Source: Epiperipatus broadwayi (lineage: Eukaryota > Onychophora > Udeonychophora > Euonychophora > Peripatidae). Taken from it: a stretch of DNA of 64,000 nucleotides. This document shows, piece after piece, positions 35,404-49,440 of the stretch. Under the pieces are notes generated by a model. The model ran no database searches, had not been told where the DNA came from, and saw nothing but the letters and a program-made list of their open reading frames with translations. The stretch lies in the NCBI GenBank assembly GCA_028023455.1, contig JAQFVV010012402.1:11142292-11206291 (forward strand). Direction: 5' to 3'. Every line of letters begins with the position of its first letter. Position 1 is the first letter of the stretch. Made by a program: the position numbers and the translations under genes.

Positions 35404-37330
35404 TCCAATAACGAAGTTTCATTGGTTTTATTTGAGTTAAAGGTGTGAGAATTTTTGCAATGTCAATTAAGACTTGTGTCAGCCAACCATCATTAATTGG
35501 AGGTGGAGTATCTGTAGGATGAATAGATAGAAAAGGTGAGTCATCAGGAAAAATCCCATTAAGTCTTGTAATGAGGTTATTTGATTTCTGTAGACAAAGA
35601 ACATGAAGTGAATGCAGTGACAAGCCATTAAGTCTTGTTGGTCTCTGCACTCTTCTTAAGCTAATAGCAACAGTTTTACCCTTCCACATTAATCTAGAGC
35701 AAAGGGAGTTTATATTCTGGATAAATTTTGATGAGAATTTAATGAATGGCATGTAGTAAGCAATTCTGGGGAACAGTAACATGTTGAGTAGGGCTGCTTT
35801 TGCAAATAATGATGTATAAACTTTTGAAAGTGAATCAATTATTTTTCTTGCAGAATTCATGATAGTGTCTTGTATTAATTTCCTCATTGCTGCATGAGAG
35901 AGACTCATTGGTAAGCCCAAAAATTTTTGTGGCATAGCTGTGAAAAGGGATGGAATGGATTTTCCAGATGAAAGTCTCCATACAGCAGATTTCCTAAGGT
36001 TAAATGCAAGACCTGACTTTATGGTGAAATTGTCCATAATTTGAATTAGTTTTGGTATGAATTTTCTAGATGGTAAGAACACTGCCACATCATCCATGTA
36101 GGATATGTGCTTAATGGATTTATTGATACCAAGAATGTACAATCCAGGAAGATTCATCTCTAAAGATTTAAGGAATGGATTTATATATAGAATGAAGAGT
36201 AAGGGACTAAGAGGAGAACCCTGTGAAATCGACTTGGTAGGTGTGAATGAGTTTGAAATTTTTCCATTAAATGAAATTGCAATATGTCTGTTTAATAGAA
36301 GGTTAGTAATGATGTTCATTATACCTGTGGGAATGTTCAGATTACTTAGAAGATGTATTATTTGAGGAATTCTGACTGAGTCAAAAGCAGCTGAAATATC
36401 AAGTTGGACAACTATTGGCTTTGACTTTTTATTTTTTCTTGTATAATCCATAATTAACCTGAATAAGCAGAGTGCCTCAGCTGTGGAACTACCTTTCTTT
36501 GCAAATTGAAAACTAGAGATAAAAGACAGAATGAGATTTTGAATTTTATCTTTCATAATTGCTTCAATCAGTTTAATAATCAATGGAGTCATCGAGATTG
36601 GTCTAAGGTTTTCCAGAGGCGATGGGATAATAGCACTCTTAAGAAATGGGACCATCGCAATGGGATAGAGTTGATCAATTGTAAGGGGACCTGAGGCAAG
36701 TAGATCAATCATTCTACTCACTATTGGTACTGTGAAGGCTTCAATATGTTTGAACATGAATTTTGGTATTTCATGGATTCCAGGGTGTTTTCTATCAGTC
36801 ATGGATGAGAGTTTAGCTCTAATATCATCATTACATATACCATGAATTGTCTCACAAGAATATATAGATATATCAAGCACCAAATTCTGTGAAACATCTA
36901 CTAGCTTGCATTTATAATGATTTAAAATTTGTAAAATCATGCTATTACCCGAGAAAATTATATTATTCACTGTGATTGCTGATGGAATTTTAGACTTACT
37001 TTGAAAACCCATAGCCCACCTTATATATCCCCTTGAGAAGTTATGAGGTTTAGAGAGGTAAAGCCTTGCCTTTTTAGTAGCCAGATAGTCTATTAGGATT
37101 TGGTGCATCTCTACATATTGTTGCTTCAGGTCAATAATTACCTGTACAGTTGCTGGTGTTGGAGGTATATCTTTCAATGTTGTAATTAAGCTATCTGCTT
37201 TCTTAAGTAACCCAATCGGCCCTTTATTCTTTCTGGTGTAATGAGAAATCAAAGAACTAAGAATATTTATAAAAGCAAACCAAGATTCAGCTGGTGGAAG
37301 AGCTAGGATGTCTATTTTCTTGAAAAAAAA
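35360..37330 (-). CDS. LINE ORF2 reverse transcriptase
   Basis: The open frame is complete from the T8 run at 37,321; upstream of the first usable start it reads KKIDILALPPAESWFAF. RT palm motifs in order: PLENLRPISMTPLIIKL (NxRPI), QFAKKGSSTAEAL, VVQLDISAAFDSV with the first catalytic Asp, SISQGSPLSPLLFILYINPF, and ISYMDDVAVFLPSRKF with the YMDD catalytic pair. A thumb segment FLGLPMSLSHAAMRK follows. All catalytic residues are present, so the RT domain appears intact over 630 residues. Its product would copy the LINE RNA at nicked genomic DNA. It is the only long open frame in the window. The initiation codon is not meaningful because the frame continues from the endonuclease. Confidence 0.92.
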   Translation of the reverse strand, partial: FFFKKIDILALPPAESWFAFINILSSLISHYTRKNKGPIGLLKKADSLITTLKDIPPTPATVQVIIDLKQQYVEMHQILIDYLATKKARLYLSKPHNFSRGYIRWAMGFQSKSKIPSAITVNNIIFSGNSMILQILNHYKCKLVDVSQNLVLDISIYSCETIHGICNDDIRAKLSSMTDRKHPGIHEIPKFMFKHIEAFTVPIVSRMIDLLASGPLTIDQLYPIAMVPFLKSAIIPSPLENLRPISMTPLIIKLIEAIMKDKIQNLILSFISSFQFAKKGSSTAEALCLFRLIMDYTRKNKKSKPIVVQLDISAAFDSVRIPQIIHLLSNLNIPTGIMNIITNLLLNRHIAISFNGKISNSFTPTKSISQGSPLSPLLFILYINPFLKSLEMNLPGLYILGINKSIKHISYMDDVAVFLPSRKFIPKLIQIMDNFTIKSGLAFNLRKSAVWRLSSGKSIPSLFTAMPQKFLGLPMSLSHAAMRKLIQDTIMNSARKIIDSLSKVYTSLFAKAALLNMLLFPRIAYYMPFIKFSSKFIQNINSLCSRLMWKGKTVAISLRRVQRPTRLNGLSLHSLHVLCLQKSNNLITRLNGIFPDDSPFLSIHPTDTPPPINDGWLTQVLIDIAKILTPLTQIKPMKLRYWNAYLLFFFNNYPRS

Positions 37331-38082
37331 TATAAGCTTCAGAGATAATCGCCTCTGGTGTAGCAGATTTTAGCAAAATTCTTATTGTAGATTTAAGGTG
37401 TACATAGGTTTGATTGGGTAAGTCTAATGTCAGATCAAGCATAATAGCATGATGATCAGAGAAAGGTAATGGTTGTAAAGATGGATTGATGAAGAAGTGC
37501 AGTTCCGGAGAGTAATATAATAGGTCTATAAGAGAAGAAAATTTCTTTGTATAAAATGAACATGCATCATGTGGGAAAAAACCCTGTGCACACATGAAAT
37601 GAGAATTTAGAAGGTGTAAAAATTTTGAATTGAAACAGTCATAAGTAGAGTTGAAGTCTCCAAGAAGAATTGTAGGAAAAGGATTTGAGATAAGTCCTAA
37701 ATTAATGAGATGTATTTGATTATGAATGAGCCCAATATCTTTGTTTAAGTAGAGAAAAACTACATTGAATTTGAAAGAGTTTATACAAATGGTTATAAAG
37801 ATTAAATTAGAGTTTAGAAAGCTAATTCTGAAATTTTGTATCAGAGATTGGAAAGGAATAAGAAGAGCAACCCCAGCTGATGGGCTATTAGATGTAGAAT
37901 AATGAAAGTAGCCTAATCTGTGCAATTTGTCAATTATCTTTTGATTTGAATTCAATATGTAATTTTGTCTCTCCCAAACAAACTAAATGAGGCAAAAACT
38001 TCTTTGTCCAGTGAGCAAGAGCATCAACTCTTTTATCAGAGTTAAGCCCACGGACATTTAAGCCAGATATTTTTAATTTCAT
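37287..38082 (-). CDS. LINE ORF2 apurinic-type (EEP) endonuclease
   Basis: ATG at 38,082 opens MKLKISGLNVRGLNSDKRVD ... LVCLGETKL, with the Asn and Glu of the first two catalytic blocks. A frame change near 37,960-37,990 leads to SAGVALLIPF, VVFLYLNKDIG, TILLGDFNSTYD (GDFN), SLIDLLYYSPEL (D) and FSDHHAIMLDL (SDHH). These are the six blocks of the exonuclease-endonuclease-phosphatase fold. This domain nicks target DNA for insertion. Second frame change: the T8 run at 37,321-37,328. It starts 45 bp after the ORF1 stop. Confidence 0.9.
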
Positions 38083-38126
38083 TCAATATATATAAAGGAA
38101 AAAAAGTTTAAAGAATTAGCTTGAGT

Positions 38127-38791
38127 CTAGATATTTTGTATATCATATTTTTTATCAAGGTTATCTGTAATATTAATATTATGTTCAATATCCATAAGTT
38201 TTTGAGGAGTGACTTTTTTTGTAGAAATCTTGTCCATGTTTGAATTCCCTTTAGAAGTGATGTCAGACATCTGAGATTTAATTAATGTTAATTTCAGATT
38301 GTCAGCTTTAAGTTTTTTGCTCTTGACATTTGTTTTGCACAATTCATTTCCAGAAGAACTTTTATTTGAGTCTGACAAATCCTCAGAAGTCATTGAATGT
38401 GATTTTTCAATAAAATTCCTATTACCTCCTCCCGCCTTTCTTTTGGATTTTTGGAGAAAAAAAAAAAAATTTGTTTTTAAAATTTCCTCCAAATCAAATC
38501 CATTAATTTTTACTTTTTTTTTATAATTTTCATGTCAGATTGCTCTTCTACAATATGGTTCTTTACAGGAAGTACAGGCATCAGAACGTCATGACTTTGT
38601 TCTTCTACAATATGGTTCTTTACAGGAAATATAGGCATCAGAACTTCATGAGCTTGAGGCTGTATGAATAATTCTGAAGGTGATTGTAATGTAGCAAGTA
38701 TATTTTGATTTGAAGACCTATCACAGTTATGGAATTTGCTGTTATAATACTCTATTTCATAATCTGCTAACTTTAAGCATAAGTTTATCAA
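38127..38791 (-). pseudogene. LINE ORF1 C-terminal part, frameshifted
   Basis: Two frames joined across A/T homopolymers (38,459-38,469 and 38,513-38,521). The first holds a tandem 19-residue duplication, HEVLMPIFPVKNHIVEEQS then HDVLMPVLPVKNHIVEEQS. The second is Lys/Ser-rich (KSKRKAGGGNRNF, KKLKADNLKL), as expected for an RNA-binding ORF1 tail. No CCHC knuckle or RRM is visible, in contrast to the relative at 45.3 kb, so the 5' part of ORF1 is probably missing. It has no similarity to a host protein that I recognise. Confidence 0.6.
38544..38657. repeat. 57-bp tandem duplication inside ORF1
   Basis: TCTTCTACAATATGGTTCTT starts at 38,544 and again at 38,601, a period of 57 bp = 19 codons, so frame is kept. 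The two copies differ at only a few bases. Confidence 0.9.
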
Positions 38792-38966
38792 GATGAAGCT
38801 TGGTATCTACATAGTAATAATTAGTTCCACATATTTACACATACTATTGGAGGGTAAGCCACAGAAAAGTTGTCATTCAATATTATGCACATATCAGAAG
38901 AGAAGTTGCCTCACAGAAATGTATAAAAAATATTAAGTATATCAGATTTATCTTTAAATCAAGATA

Positions 38967-39167
38967 TAGTTTTATTAAAACAGGCAAAAACTCACTATAT
39001 GTATTGCCACTCACTGCAATCTAGAGTAATCAATGGATTCCAGAAGGCTTGTGCATAAAATCCCCATCTAGTGTCTATTCATCCAATATCCCCAGACTAC
39101 TTTCTGGCTTGTGGCCTTCACAGGAGCTTTGGATCTGAAAGTACTGCACCTAGATCTTAGTTTTATT
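38967..39167 (-). mobile_element. Truncated single-arm copy of palindromic family A, 10-bp TSD
   Basis: TAGTTTTATT is exact at 38,967-38,976 and 39,158-39,167. The 181-bp insert matches the outer 190 bp of the 26.7-kb element (AGAAGGCTTGTGCATAAAAT, ATCCAATATCCCCAGACTA). It contains no inverted arm. On the minus strand it is a 5'-truncated copy ending ...TTTTTGCCTGTTTT, which indicates that CTGTTT is the 3' terminus used at insertion. The hammerhead-like core has lost its CTGATGA box here (CTGTGAAGGCCACAAGCC). Confidence 0.8.
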
Positions 39168-39169
39168 GT

Positions 39170-39800
39170 TTAAAATTTGTCTCATATTATTATTCTCATT
39201 TTGAATAGGTCTTGTTGTGAGATCTTACAATAAAGCCAATTGGATTTGATTTTCCTAGACTTTAATCAAATCTCATCAATGGATTCACGCAATGTTATTG
39301 CATTGATCTATTTTATAAATGAAGTTTGACAAGTCATTAGTCTATATAGATATGCTCAATCACACACCATGAGCAACATAACATAGATATTAATTGTCAA
39401 TTCTATGGATATAATGGTAGAATTAATGTACATAATAAAGTTACTAAACAGTTTATCTCTTGAATGGAATCTTTACAGATATTTTTATATTTGTTAATAG
39501 TCAAGCTATTTTTTAAAAAAAAAATCCGTAAGCTAAATAAATAACTACACGTTTGTTGTATATTCTAATGCCTGAGGGCAGAAAACTCAACGTGTGGGTG
39601 TGTATATATATAGTTAATCCAAATAAAAACAAAAAATAATAGCCTTTTATTTTAAAAATAGTCCATTAATTTCAAAATATAGTTTCAATAGACTTTATTG
39701 GTTTATAAATGTACAAAAAAAAAAGGTAGAAAAAAAGAAAGAAAAAGGAAAATAACAATTTTTGATCAGGGCTTACCATTCTCCTGATCGTTATATCAAT
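39170..39800. other. No recognised feature
   Basis: AT-rich sequence with A10-A11 and T runs. Nothing coding is supported. Confidence 0.45.
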
Positions 39801-39808
39801 CCACGCAG

Positions 39809-39966
39809 AAACTTCTTTATAAATCTTGATTAATTATAATATGAACTATTATAATGTCCCGTAATATACACTTGGCAAAGACTACAAAATAATATAGTCG
39901 AAATGTTGGTGTATATTATTGGATATTATATCTGTATATAGAAAATCAAGATTTATAAAGAAGTTT
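39809..39966 (+). ncRNA. Nested hairpin with degenerate hammerhead-like core
   Basis: Outer arms AAACTTCTTTATAAATCTTG and CAAGATTTATAAAGAAGTTT pair perfectly. Inside, TAATATACAC pairs with GTGTATATTA, and inside that GGCAAAGACTA...TAGTCGAAATGTTGG places a 5-bp stem (GACTA/TAGTC) directly before GAAA. A hammerhead has CTGATGA, stem II, GAAA in this order; here the first box is degraded to GGCAAA. Hammerheads of this sort occur in Penelope-like elements and retrozymes. It is a candidate relic only, not an active ribozyme. Confidence 0.35.
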
Positions 39967-39969
39967 GTG

Positions 39970-41595
39970 TGTGGGTTATATATATAGTTATAGTAACTTG
40001 AATTAAAAGAAGGTTCTGCCTCAATAAATTTATCTTTGAATAGAAAATATAATAAAAAGCGTAAAAAGCAAGTTTACAATTATTAAAGATTTAACATTCT
40101 ATGGCTTTCAGATCATAATTTATGATTTTCTACATATACATACTTATTAAAAAATTATTTTAGAAAGCAGAAAATAATAAAATAAAAATTAATCTCAATT
40201 TATTTAAAATCTTTTGAGATTTAAAGCTGTAGGATAGTGAAAATTTAAATTAAACGATATTTTAATTTAAATAAAATATCATCATAAAAAAAAGTTTAAT
40301 ATGTAAGTCTGTATGTTAAATATGAAGTTTCATAATCCATTTTTAATGATAAAATGAAATATAAATAAACAAATGTTTTTCAAAATATCGCAGCTGAATA
40401 ATTTAATATTTTTTCTATACTGATAAAAATAAAAATATCTAAAAAATATTTGCAAGATGCAGAATTGAATATTATTACAACTTCAGAATGTAAATAACAA
40501 AAAACGATATATCAATATTTAAACTTAAGCATCTAATAAATATAAATTGCGAATGATAAATATTTATAAATAAAACGTAAAGTTTATTTTATATTAAACA
40601 ATAGCAAAGAAAAAAGCTTAATAAAACATACAATACAACCAACAATAATATTTAAAATATTAGTAATATATATTCTCCAAGCACTTTCCCTCAGTAATAG
40701 AATAACGGAATTTTATGTAAGATTAAATAAAAAATTGATATTAGATGAAGTTTTACATCTATATCACCTACTATTTTAACTTTTGTTTATCTTGAGTGAG
40801 AGCAGAAACTTTTGGATATGAATATCTATGACCCAATGTCCATTGATTATTCGAAGTTATATAAATTGAATGATATTATTGTAAGTAATTTGCTATTTTA
40901 ATACTAAAATATTATCCTATCACCTGAACAACTAAGCATATTATTATTATTATTGTTGTTGTTATTACTATTACTATTATTATTATTGTTTTGAAGAGGA
41001 ATTATATTCAGACTAAAAAAGCAGGTTACATTAATACTTTCCATATACATGTGTTTACATTGATATTTCTGAGGATTCTGTATATTGTGTCTATCTAATT
41101 TCTTTACAAGTCTTTACAGATAAACTGGATGAGCGATAGACTGTCTGTTGTAGGTTATAATACTAAATTTATATGGCTTCTGTTAGTTTTTTTTTTAATT
41201 CTATTGTTTGTTTTTTTAAAATTGTTTCCCAAAGTTATCTTATTTATATTTGGATAATTAAGACACATGTATACAGTGTATATATATATATATTGCATAT
41301 ATGCTTTGTAACAGTTTGTTAGTCATTAGATATTGTTTTTGTAAACTGGCTTATGTTTCTACCGGCAACATTGTGTATGTTTTATTATATTCTTGGATTT
41401 TGTCATGTCCATTTTCTTGCATTCTCTTTTCGAGGATATTAAGTGATTTGAAAAATGATAGAACTTTCCTGATTAGAGATTTGAGCATTGTTTTATGAGT
41501 AACTAAGTAGCTGCAAAAATGTCTGGGGGTGCTATTTTATTGTCTCTGTTTTTTAAATGTGCTAATTTGTTACAAAATATTGATGTATGTCACCT
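39970..41595. other. AT-rich sequence with an (ATT)n tract
   Basis: An interrupted ATT/GTT microsatellite lies at about 40,941-40,991 and a (TA)n run at about 41,278-41,293. The frame 41,301-41,498 is the decayed 3' flank of the following minus-strand LINE rather than a gene. Confidence 0.5.
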
Positions 41596-41599
41596 TGTA

Positions 41600-44500
41600 T
41601 TATTGACAAAAGCGAATGTGCATCATGTGCACCAAAATGCACAGAGCACAAAAGTTGCTGGCACAGACTGTAGGAGTGGATGTTCTGCAGAATGCATTGA
41701 TGATATCCTCCAGAAAGATGCTTGGTTGTTTGTACATGTTAATTATTTCATGCTGAATATTGTTTAATGCTAAGCAGTTGTAAAACAGATTTTGTTGAGT
41801 TTCTTCTGCTTGGTGGCATAGTGTGCAGAAGGGGTCTACTTTTGTATACAAGTATCTATATCTTAGAAAGTATTATGTTGGCAAGGCATATAGATTTATT
41901 CTTAAAAGGAAATCAAAAAATTTGGGCTCCATGGATCATTTTTTAAATATTTTAAACAGCTGTCAGTTATTTATTCTGAGCATCTGGGTGGAAATATCTT
42001 GTGTACATTATAGGTATACCAGTGCATAGATCTGACAATATGAATATTTTATTGTTAATTGCAGCAATATTTGAGTATGTAAGGTTCTAAACTGTTTGAT
42101 AACTGATGATAGGTAGTTGAAGGTGGAGGTCTGTCTGTAGGTAATATTTGGATTAGACATTGAAGTTCTGGAAAGTGTTTGAGGGTGGCTATTATAAGGT
42201 TTGTGGTCTTCTGTATTTGAAAGATATATATGTTGTGTAGTTCCATACCATTAACCATTGTTGGGCAACTAAGGTATGTTGCAGATATTGAAACTGTCTT
42301 TCTTTTCCATAGAAGTTTATTGCAATATGAAGAGATTTTAATGTGAAAGCTATGGAGAATTGAACTATGGAAGAAGAGTAAATTATTTTGGTGATCACTA
42401 GCTGGTTGAACAATTGTACTTTAGTATATATTGAGAGATATGTTTTTGATAGAAAAGTAGTGATCCATTCTGCTTTATCTTTTAACTTGTTTTATATTTT
42501 GTGTTTCATTGTGTTTATCCCATATAGAAGAGAAAGCCAAGGAACACTGATGATTTTCCTTGAAAGATTTGTGTGCATGGCTTACTTGTGTAGAGTGATC
42601 AGGTGGCAGTCTTATTCTGATTAAATTTGAGATGGTGTGTTGATTAATAGTCTTAAAGTATTTTCTGCAGCATTGCTATCTGCTTTCTAGAAGAAATGAA
42701 AACTGTAAAGTCATCCATATATGCAATGGAGGCTATATTTTTTGATATACCTGGTATCTGGATGCCTTTGATTTTTTTTTTTTTTTTTTGGATTTTAAAT
42801 ATGAATGGGTTGGTGTAAAAGGTAAATAGTAATAAACAGTGGTAAACCTTGGTATATGGATTGGGTGGGAGTAAATTATGGAGAATATTTGCAATTGAAC
42901 ATGACATGGATTTCATGGTTTAGTGGTAGGTTAGTGAGCAGATGCAAATGAGTGCATATGATTGTGGTGTCACCCAACATGTTGATTGATGTATTAATAT
43001 CAACTGAGTCAAAAGCCACTTCTATACTAAATTGAACTGTGATTGGTGCATACTTTTTTCAGTCCTGAAGTAAGTTCAAGAATATTTTGAAGATCATTGC
43101 AATTTGTGCAGTAGATGATTGCTTTTTTGTAAACTAGCTATTTGATATTAGTGGAAGAAATTGTGCCTCTAGGCTATCCTTAAGCACTTTTTCAATTATC
43201 TTAAAGAATAAGGGGTCCCATTGAGATGGTATGAATGTTGGAAGGTGTTGGTATGTAGGCTTGAGCACTTTTTTAATTATCTTAAAAGTAAGAGCTCCCA
43301 TTGAGATGGGATGGAAGTTGGAGGGTGTTGATATGTAGACTTGTTTTTTGTTGAAGGGGACTATTACAATTGGATATAAACTCTGGATATCATGTTGCTT
43401 TTGTGAAAAGTGATATTGGGAAGTGAATTGTCTGAAATGCAGAAGGATAAATTTGGAATGTCATGTATTCATGGGTGACATGTATTAGGTATTGTGGCCA
43501 GTTTAGCAGAAAATTCTGGGATGCTGAATGGGGAGTTTGTTTCTGGTTTTCCAAAACCATCAGAAAGAGATTTGACCAGGTGATAGGTCTGTAGTTTTTG
43601 TTTGAAATAATGGTAGATTGGTTTTAACATTTTATTTCCTGCATATGACCCCCTTATCTTGGGTTCCATTGGCACTCTGACAGTAGATGGGTAGCCCAAA
43701 GCCCAGAAAATGTATTTTCTTGTCCATGTATGTTGTTGGCTGAAGCAGATCTTACCTTTTTTCATTGCCAGGTAGTTCTTGAGATTGTTGCAGATATTGT
43801 TTGTATGTTAGAGTAAGCTTGCATATATTTTGTTGCCTAGTGTCGGATTTAGCATTGTAATTCATCTGTGTATTTAACCAGCCAGCATTAGTAGTCTGGA
43901 GGGTGGGAGAGATTTGTGTGTAATGTAATCTATGTTGAATAATAAAATATTTATGAATGCTAGATATTTTTGGATGAGGGTAAGTTGCATATTTTTGATT
44001 TTCTGGAGCATTATATATGTCTCTGAAAAAATAAATTCCGGGGTGGCAGTTGGAAGCAGTATTCTAATAGTTTTCCCATGTGTAAGAGAATTTTTCTGAA
44101 TTTCTTCCAGATTAATCAACATCATTTGTGCTGAGTTATCAGAAAAAGGGAAATGAGTTGATGTTTAGGCTGATTAGATGATGTAGCATTCGTTGTGATG
44201 GATTAGATGATGTAGCATAAGTGAGTAAAAACACAGGTCAGTTGTTGAATCATGACAACAATTGTGAAAAGTAATTGATTAACATGATTAACTTGTCAGA
44301 AAACCATAAGCATTCATAAGTGATATCTATATGTTGAAATAAAATCTTAACATTTCATATTGAAATCCCTGATTAGTATTATTGGATGTGAACTAGTATC
44401 AAATAATGAGTTTATGTTTTATATAAAGTTTGATACAATTGCAGGACCAGGTGGCATATACACAAATATAATGTTCAGTGTGATGATTTGATGTTTAACA

Positions 44501-46326
44501 GGTACTATTAGTAGATTTGCATCTATGTATATGATTTTGAATGACTCAAATGGAAAATCTAGTGTTATGAGCATCCAGTGTCCCCTGAGGGAGATGATGA
44601 GTCTCTGAAGCATGCACAGTAACCTTCCCTAATTAATTGTATTGAGGGGTCAATTTGTGAGCCACTATAGATTTTAGTTTCTAGAAGTCCTAGTAGATGA
44701 GGTTGTGTAATTGGCTTCTAGAAGTCCTAGTATATGTAATTTGTATCCATTATTTTAGCTGATGTATTTTTGTATTGAGTTAAGTCCTCTAATATTAAAT
44801 GCTGTTATTTTTAACTTAATTAGTGTGATCAACTTCAAGTTGGTTTTGCACAATGTTTTAATATCTGTGAAGCTTTTGTGTATTCTGTAGATGTTTGTGA
44901 GCATTTATCAATGTCTTGATTATCATCAAACTCTGTAGATATGATGTCATCCATCAAGTGATCAATAATTTCTTTTAGAGAATTGTTTGCATCTCTTTAG
45001 ATTATTTTTTCTTAGGTGACCAGGTCATGTTTTGATTTCTGTTGAAATTGCTTCTATGGGAGGGCACATGATGTTAGTGATTTTCAGATGTTTTTTTTTA
45101 CATGTGGCATGTTTGTTTTTGTGAAGTTATGTGTATTATTGGATATATCCAGATTTCAGTCTGTCGTATTGTTGATTGATGATATAACTTGTGCTTATGA
45201 TATATCAGGTAAGATATGTGTTTGATTTTGACCCATATGTTCAGGGCTTTCATTTATACTATTACAATTCATTTATTGTAGAGTCAAGTATGTTTGTGTT
45301 TTCTTCTGTATGACTGTGTTCAGAGGCTTCACTTGCACAGTGATTGTTTTTGTTTTCATGTTGATTAATTGAGTTTCTAGTGGTGGTCTGTGGATCATTA
45401 TCATGTTGACATTAGTTGTGTTGTTTTCTGGCTGAGACTGTATGAGTTGGCTATCAATGCACTGTGTAGCTAGGTGGTCATGTTCCACACATGCATAATA
45501 TTGTGGTATAGGCACAGCATAGTCTCCTGGTCCACAATCTCTGTTGGTATGGATTCTTGATCAATGTCTTTGTGTAATTTCAATTTAAAGTCATAACTAT
45601 TGCTTATATTGGTATTGGCATATCTTTGAGGTATATTGGTTGAAATGCTATTACTTTACCTAATGGCTCCATCATTTTTTTAAAACTTATATTGTGTATC
45701 CAAAGTATGTAATTTTAATTATTCCTGTAATGTGAGTTTACAATCTTGTTTGACTATAACAAACACGTAATTGCCTGATGTTTTGATATTATTCTAAAAT
45801 CATTTCTTTTGACTACTATCAAAAACTCATTATCAAGGTGTCTGGGATTTGAATGCTCCATGATTTTTACGATCGTTTTCCACAGTTCATTTTCAATTAT
45901 TGCTTGATATAGTAATGATTGTGAAAAATGATATAGTGAAATGTTTGCATCTGTAGCGGATATTTCTATCAAATGTAGGAAAGAAAATCTTTTAAACAAT
46001 GTATATAGTCCTCTTTGGATCATGTTCTTAAAGCGTTCATTGATTGTTTCTAGCAGGCCATTAGTTCAGTGTGCAAGAGGGGGATCTTGGTTGTCCTAAA
46101 TCTTTAAATCTAGCTGTTTTATATCAATCTAATTTGTTTTCTAAATCTTGGGACTTTTATTTATTGCAGACAGGTTATTTTTTATATTAGTTGTTTGCAT
46201 GTTAGCTTTTGTGTCAGTTGCATATGATTTAACTATGTCTAAATTTTTATGCATTGTAGTGGCCATTTTAATGCCAAATACTCCATCATGTGGTTTTATT
46301 GGCTCCATTTTTTTCTTTTTCACCAT
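41600..46326 (-). pseudogene. Decayed APE-type LINE, relative of the 34.65-38.8 kb element
   Basis: Minus-strand order: ORF1 frames 46,326-45,273; endonuclease traces 44,613-43,874 (SFKIIYIDANLLIVPVKHQ; TLNIIFVYMPPGPAIV; then HGKTIRILLPTATPEFIFSE, matching KSTIRILLKSATPEAIISE at 37.35 kb); HTWTRKYIFWALGYPSTVRVP at 43.7 kb (compare NFSRGYIRWAMGFQSKSKIP); RT palm with IAYMDDFTVFISSRKQ at 42.7 kb; TDRPPP at 42.13 kb; and the zinc ribbon DPFCTLCHQAEETQQNLFYNC at 41.82 kb. Many stops and frameshifts show an old copy. Its collinearity with the better element fixes the clade's gene order. Confidence 0.85.
45273..46326 (-). pseudogene. LINE ORF1 with gag-like zinc knuckle
   Basis: Three minus-strand frames. 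An N-terminal Lys-rich part is at 46,326-46,141. A central part at 46,023-45,754 reads FKRFSFLHLIEISATDANIS ... WKTIVKIMEHSNPRHLDNEF. The C-terminal part at 45,515-45,273 contains YYACVEHDHLATQC, a CCHC (CX2CX4HX4C) knuckle whose first Cys is Tyr here. CCHC ORF1 proteins coat LINE RNA. The reading is interrupted and inactive. Confidence 0.6.
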
Positions 46327-46525
46327 AACATTAGAGTATTTTTTTATATATATTTTCTAGCCAGTTTATAATTTTCATTAACTATTGTTTCAAAAAATTT
46401 TCTTTTTGTTTTCTTAGCAAGTGTATATTATTTTACTTTTATATTGTGGTGTTATTGTTATATTTTTAGGGGTTTGAACCCCAACAACTTTAATTTTACT
46501 TACTGACAGTCTCATGATTTTTTAT

Positions 46526-46595
46526 GGTGGTGGTGGTGGTGGTGGTGGTGGTGGTAATGGTAGTAGTAGCAGCAGCAGCAATAGTATGATGATGA
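46526..46595. repeat. Compound (GGT)n(AGT)n(AGC)n(ATG)n microsatellite
   Basis: About ten GGT/TGG units, then AGT, AGC and ATG/GATG units, ending right at the first recognisable codons of the plus-strand LINE. A gggtttgaacccc palindrome lies ~45 bp upstream. Confidence 0.9.

Positions 46596-49440
<2,845 letters not shown>

Larger units (their letters stand above)
34650..38810 (-). mobile_element. Near full-length APE-type LINE
   Basis: One element on the minus strand: ORF1 remainder (38,791-38,127), endonuclease (38,082-37,287), RT and connector (37,330-35,360), zinc ribbon (35,403-34,909), and a 3' UTR to about 34,650. It has an ORF2 of roughly 1,050 residues with only three visible frame changes, two of them in homopolymer runs (T8 at 37,321-37,328; A10 at about 35,382-35,391). 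This is far better kept than any other element here. No target-site duplication was identified. The 5' end is probably incomplete, since no zinc knuckle is seen in ORF1. Confidence 0.85.
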
